Assembly (NCBI RefSeq): GCF_037975245.1
Contig: NC_092568.1
Coordinates: 20,429,001-20,493,000 of the forward strand
Reading direction: 5' to 3'
DNA length: 64,000 bases
Source: Apostichopus japonicus
Taxonomy: Eukaryota > Echinodermata > Holothuroidea > Aspidochirotida > Stichopodidae
The notes under the pieces are model-generated. The model ran no database searches, had not been told where the DNA came from, and worked only from the letters and a program-made list of their open reading frames with translations. This document shows positions 54,801 to 60,800 of this stretch, in pieces; within the stretch, counting starts at the first letter, position 1; every line of letters starts with the position of its first letter. The translations under genes and the position numbers were made by a program.

Positions 54801-57800
54801 TTTCAAACAAATTTTCTACTTCTATGCATTCCTTTCTGAGTTTTCAAATATTGATCTTGTACTTAATCTGATAATACATGGAGTAATTTTCATATGTTAA
54901 GTAGCAAATCTTGGGATATTAATAAGCTAATGAGGTTTATGAATTTCTTTTATATACCTACTCTGCAACTGTACCACAAGGCCTTGTGTACAAAAGCTGC
55001 TACCCATCTTTGCCTTTGTAGAGCAATTTAGCCCCTTTGTGTACATAACTATGCTATGCAATACCAGATAATTTTTCCCCCCGTTATGATAACTAATTAT
55101 TGAAACCTATAAACCTGCGCACGAGCTTAATTTATTAAATACTTGGCATGAAGTGAAGCCAATATTGCACCTTACGCACATTTCAAATCTTTATTTTACA
55201 ACCAAATTTCGTTCCACAAGGTAAAGCATATGATTATCTCTCTTGTGTCAGGTCTACATTTCCAAATATGTATGAGTATTGCTGACTGTATCAATATAAC
55301 AAGTCATCTATCTCCCTTGGGGAACATTATTCTCCACTCCAGGGTGTAATCTACTCTTTCATCACTCTCTGCTTTGCCTCTTTTAATCTGTTTATATCTC
55401 ATACTTCACATCCTTCATCCCGATCCATTTTTCTGACCGTGCAGGTTTATTTTAAATGTCCGATAAGTCATAGTAACCGCCCTGTACACACACATGTTCC
55501 AAATGCATACAAACGCTACGACCATACTGCAATTATTTTTAATTAGCATCACTTCTTTTCTAACCAAGCTAGAGAACAGCTGATCATATTCTGCCCTGTT
55601 AAAGCACTTAATTACTACAGAGAGATGAGTCATTTCATTACCACGCTGGGTTCAACTAAATAAAAATATTGGACTTGAAATATTGGAGGCTGATATGAGG
55701 TACTGTAGTTGCATCCAAACAGGGAGATTGGCTCCCTGGTGCAACACAGAAGGCATCATGAAGGGTAGACTGATTGATAGACAAAGAGAAGCAACTGGAT
55801 GCCATAGACCCTTTGTGCCACATGGCAAGGATAATATAAATTTCTGACATCAGATGATCCAGTACAGTTCTTACTGCATGTATAAGAACACAGTTTAGTG
55901 TACTTAAGTACATTTTTCAATTTGAATCCATGATGTTACCATAGTATCCAAACAGAAATACTTCACATTGGGAATTCTTTGTACCTAAACATATCCATTT
56001 TACCTAACTGCAAATCAGTTTTTGTTTTTGTTTTTATGTATGTTTTTTTTTTTTTTAGCCTGCCATGCCGCGCCCATTTGGCATATGGCTTGTTACATTA
56101 CAAATTGCATTTGCAAGTTTTTTTGGTGGTACGGTACATGACACAGGTTCAGTACTGCAATAACAATATTACTGTACTGCACTGTACTGTAGCCAAATGT
56201 TAACATGTTAGCATTTGGCGGCACTTTTATTTTATTCAATATCATTGAAAGTTGAAATTCTAAAAATTCTTCATTAGCGAAATAATAAGCAATCCCTTCA
56301 TTACAAATAAATATCAAAAGAGTGGGGTAGACATTGGTCATCTTACAGTATGACTGACTATTCACTGTAAAATCAATTATCAAAACATGCAAAAGATAAT
56401 TTATTATAGTCATGATTGTTACAGGACAGGAATTTTGAAAGTGGCGACTAATTATTTTAGTCCAGCGAAAAAGAAATTGCCCCCCCCCCCCACCATAAAG
56501 TTATGACCGTTTCTTTGAAAAAACGTGAACCCTGATCGGCACCGTAGTATTTTATTAAGAGACAAAATTCAGACACTCCAAAGCTGCTACACAAGATTTG
56601 AGCATTCAATTATTCCCTCTTGTTCACCTTGAGTAGTCAGAACTATGCATGGTATCCTGATTGTATTCATGTACTGAAAGATCTGTAACCAATGCACTTC
56701 ACAGTGTTGCATGATTCATAAGATTGATAAAGTAGCTCTTTACATAGATCTAAAGAAGATGGTTCTGTAGGGTGTAGTGCATTTGGACACATATACAGCA
56801 GCAACACGTCTGCAAACTGTCATTGCAGTACTTGAACAAATATCTGGAAAAGTTGCAATTACCACTAACACAATTAGTCCAGTGAAAAAAATTGTTCCCT
56901 ACTTTTGGGACTTGAAAGAGCCTGGTTGGATGTGGAACAGGGGTAATGCATGAGAGCCTACAGGGCTGATCTTAAAAAATATCTATAAAAATCTCAGATT
57001 GCAAAGTAAAGATATAAGCCACCTCATAGTCAATAAAATCTGCAGCACGGAATGACTGATATTTAGAATCTAGACTGTGATCGACCCTCTACGAATTTTG
57101 AAAATTCAAAAATTTAGGTTGACACAAGACAGCTTGTCAATTAGCTCAGTTGTGCTGAAATAATAAGAACAATGACAAAACTTACTCGCATTTATTATTT
57201 AAAACAAGGCCTTGTCAAAATGCTCCAACTCCCAACATTGCATGCAAATTAAGTGATGGTACAGGTATCATTGCATTATGCATAGTCCACAAAAGACAGT
57301 GCAGAAAGCCATTGTACGAGTCTGTGCATATTAAAATATTCAAAATTGAAACAGCCATCACTTAATGGAAAACTACATGGCAATTGCACTGCAGAGAGGC
57401 TATTCAAAGAGTAGCATAGGCCTACTCTTCAGTGTTCTATCTAAGTGGAAGTAATTACTTGTAGTGTGATACAGTATCATGCTGTCCATATGAAATAAAT
57501 TTGAATCCAGAATCCATTAATACACTCAAACCGTTTACCTACTTGGATCTAATCCCCGAATACCAAATTTCTGCAGTATTTGATGACTGCAGTGAATAGT
57601 GATATACTGCACTATACTGTAGGTGCCAGAGAACAATTCATCTGATAAAGTACACCAATTTAGGGCTTACAAACAGAACACAAACTGTGAGAACATGGTC
57701 CAAAATTATTTACAACAGCTACTTCTTTTAAGTAGTCATCGTTTGCCAAGAAAATCATTATGGTGGAAGCTACCCCAGTGCTAATAAATTTCAAAAGTTG

Positions 57801-60800
57801 GCATAAAGCCATAAACAGCAGTTGTACTTGTAAAATGAAATATCATGTATATACCATCCTCATAGTCATCTACAAAAAAAATGTTAATTACACCCAGCCA
57901 AGAGCCAGGTTTTCACTTAAATATTTACAGTCTGACTTTCCACGACACCTTTCCTGATTCGCCTGATCTGCTCTGCATATCTCAGCAATCATTATTAACA
58001 ACACAACAACTACAGTATAGAAGCAATCTAAGGCATTCTCAATGTACAGTACCTTGTAGACTATTTAGTTCCTGATGACATGTAAGGAGCAAAATGGACA
58101 AAAGAACTGATACATACTGTACTGAACTGTACTGTACATAGTACACTGTACTGCACTGTTTATGTACACACAAAGTAAAATAGTTACCTGTTCTTGTGAA
58201 ACATAACTTCCATCCCATTTGTCAGAGGAATTGAAGACATAATCAAAGGAGAAATATTTGACCCTCTCTCTGTGCCTGTCACCCTCGTCCGTTCCTCCAA
58301 TCTGGTGGAAGAATTGAAACAAGCAATAAACTGGTTTTGTTTGCCCACAAAAGGCAACAACCACATTTCATTTTGGAAACAGCTTTCACAGGAATAAAAT
58401 CGCTTAAGCCAAAGCAATATAAGAGCGAGTCTTGATATTTACTGTGTGCAAATAATGTTCGCATACTGAAGTTAATTACATTTTTAACAAATAATTTTCA
58501 TCAACAGCTCTGAGGTTTTCAAATCTCAATAGAAATTATTCCTTCTCTTCCAACATTCCGATGCTCTAGAATAATGTTCTCTAGCTACATACATGTGCAT
58601 GATATTTATACAGTAAGTCAGTAGAACACATTAACTACATGTAAACATATTAAGCAATCAATTACCATACTTTACCTTACTGTAGACACATTCTGTAAAG
58701 TTGTGTTTAAATTTAAACTCAGCCCTACCTAACCCTTCAAATTTACATCAATTCCCTACAAAATCTCACTCAGTTTTTCTCTTCTAATGAATAAAATGTT
58801 TAAAAAAAGAGGAAAAGTTTCAAATATTGTTTAGATTTCTAGCTACTATAGACTTATGGAAAATCAAGATGGTTGGGAAAGCCTCAGAACTTGAGCAGTT
58901 TTTGGTATCCAATTTTTTGTCCGACAATTTGAGGACTCCACAGACTTTTGTGAGCAGCTCCTCTATGAATGTAATATTCTAAATGATTCTAAATATTTAT
59001 AAATTAAATGACATATATACTGTACCTTCCAATTGGTAATGCTGAGTAATGTCTCATTGTGTATGTTGACAACACTGACTGCACCATTCTCTTCTTCTCT
59101 GTGTGGATCAAATGTATGCCATTTAATAGTATTAAAGCAATTTATTAATAATCAACCTAGTCACAGAACATAAAATTTTGATAAAAAACAGCAGAACTGT
59201 TTAATATATCAAGATTTCTGCATGCTAGCAATGGGACTAGATAAATCATGGACAATATGCATACCTCTCTGTTTCTGAAGATTGCAAAATTCAAAATCCA
59301 AAACCACAAACAAACAAGCACTGAAGTAAAGGTGCCAGACTTTATAACTATGAACTATGTACATACATACACATGTGCTAAAACCAATGAATGTGTTGAT
59401 ATCAATCATATCACAGTTCACATGGAAATTAATAAATTATGTAAATCATTTGTTAGGAACCAGCAGTTTCAAGCAACATACATGCAGATTCTCAGACATC
59501 TTATGCTGACATGTATGCTATTTTTCCCTCCCTGATAGCGATAATTATCAAGATACCCATAAATATTAAATAGTAACTTGCAAATTACTTGAATCTCATA
59601 TGAAAGTACAGACTATATACTTCATGTCACTATAGATGCATGATATGTAAAGGGAATCATTTCTGTTCAAAAATTTGAAATTTTAATATGAGGTACTGTA
59701 GCAGTTTCGAAGGCTCTATATTTTGTTTCTTATATTATTTGGTTCAATTCTACAAAAAATTGATATATTTTGAACATTTCACATGCTATGCTCTTCGGAT
59801 AAATTATTCCCTATGGTCGAATGTTTCAAAATGCCCAAGAGATGGCATACAGTATATACATACAGTATGCAACACAACTCAGTATCATGTAACATAGTAC
59901 TGTCAATGTCATTACTGGTTACACTATCAATCCCTCATCAACGTGAAGAACAATGTACATGTCTACAAAGAGATGAATGCTGTAAAATAGCTTAATTGAC
60001 AGTATGCTACGGATATAGTAGAGCATGCTTAATTTCACATTCCCAATGAGAGTTTATCCCACAGAATAACGGCATTGATCTGTGTATCAACCAGTGTGGG
60101 TTTCAACAGGTACACATCAATACTTGAATGAAACGCAAATCAATAACAGTCCTTTCATAACAAGAGGTGGCCTTTTAAATACCAAAATTTATGTAAATGA
60201 TCTCTCCAAGTGATCAGTAATAAATACAACAATTGATGATAAAGCTAGCTGAGTGAGAAAAGTAAACTTTGCATGCAAGATTATTTGTTGTAACTAAGGA
60301 GAATTACAGTATACAGTACATCATTGTACATTAATAAATAATTCCAAGTCCATCTTAGTTGACATGCTCCTTATTAACAAACAAGTATATATAGTTAGCT
60401 ACCAGTCATTTTCAATGAGCCAACATTATACAGTAACTTCTCAAGCAAAAGACACCATGTATGAAATGGTTGAGTCCCCCATGGCTTAGGTGAGGGGGGT
60501 GGGGAATATCTGCTATTACAAATATCTTGTCCCCATGTCTCATCACTAAATTTTGTTGAAAACTTTACATCCTTGTGTATCAATATAATTTTCCATAAAA
60601 GTATATTAGGTTTAAAACACATTTGCCAACTGAGCACAGCCACCAATACTGTTCCAGTGCCATGATGTAAGAGCTTTAAACTTTTAGTTAGTGTATTTAT
60701 CTATTACAGGAAGTAGTGGATATATATGATGACAATCATCAATTATCAACTTTCTGAAGTACCATGAAACCTAGAAGTATGTTAAGCAGTCACACATAAA

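Larger units (their letters stand above)
44960..58187 (-). other. Intron 3 (13,228 bp), the longest intron
   Basis: It lies between the FDYVF exon and the P-loop exon. It contains a 62-bp direct duplication at 51364-51500, a long C run at 56480-56491, a G run at 45821-45831, a hairpin at 56193-56220 and many TACTGTA words. No exon is needed here, since the protein is continuous across the junction. 47690-47890 repeats GGGCCTCA words and may be an old transposon fragment. No intact mobile element was found. Confidence 0.8.
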
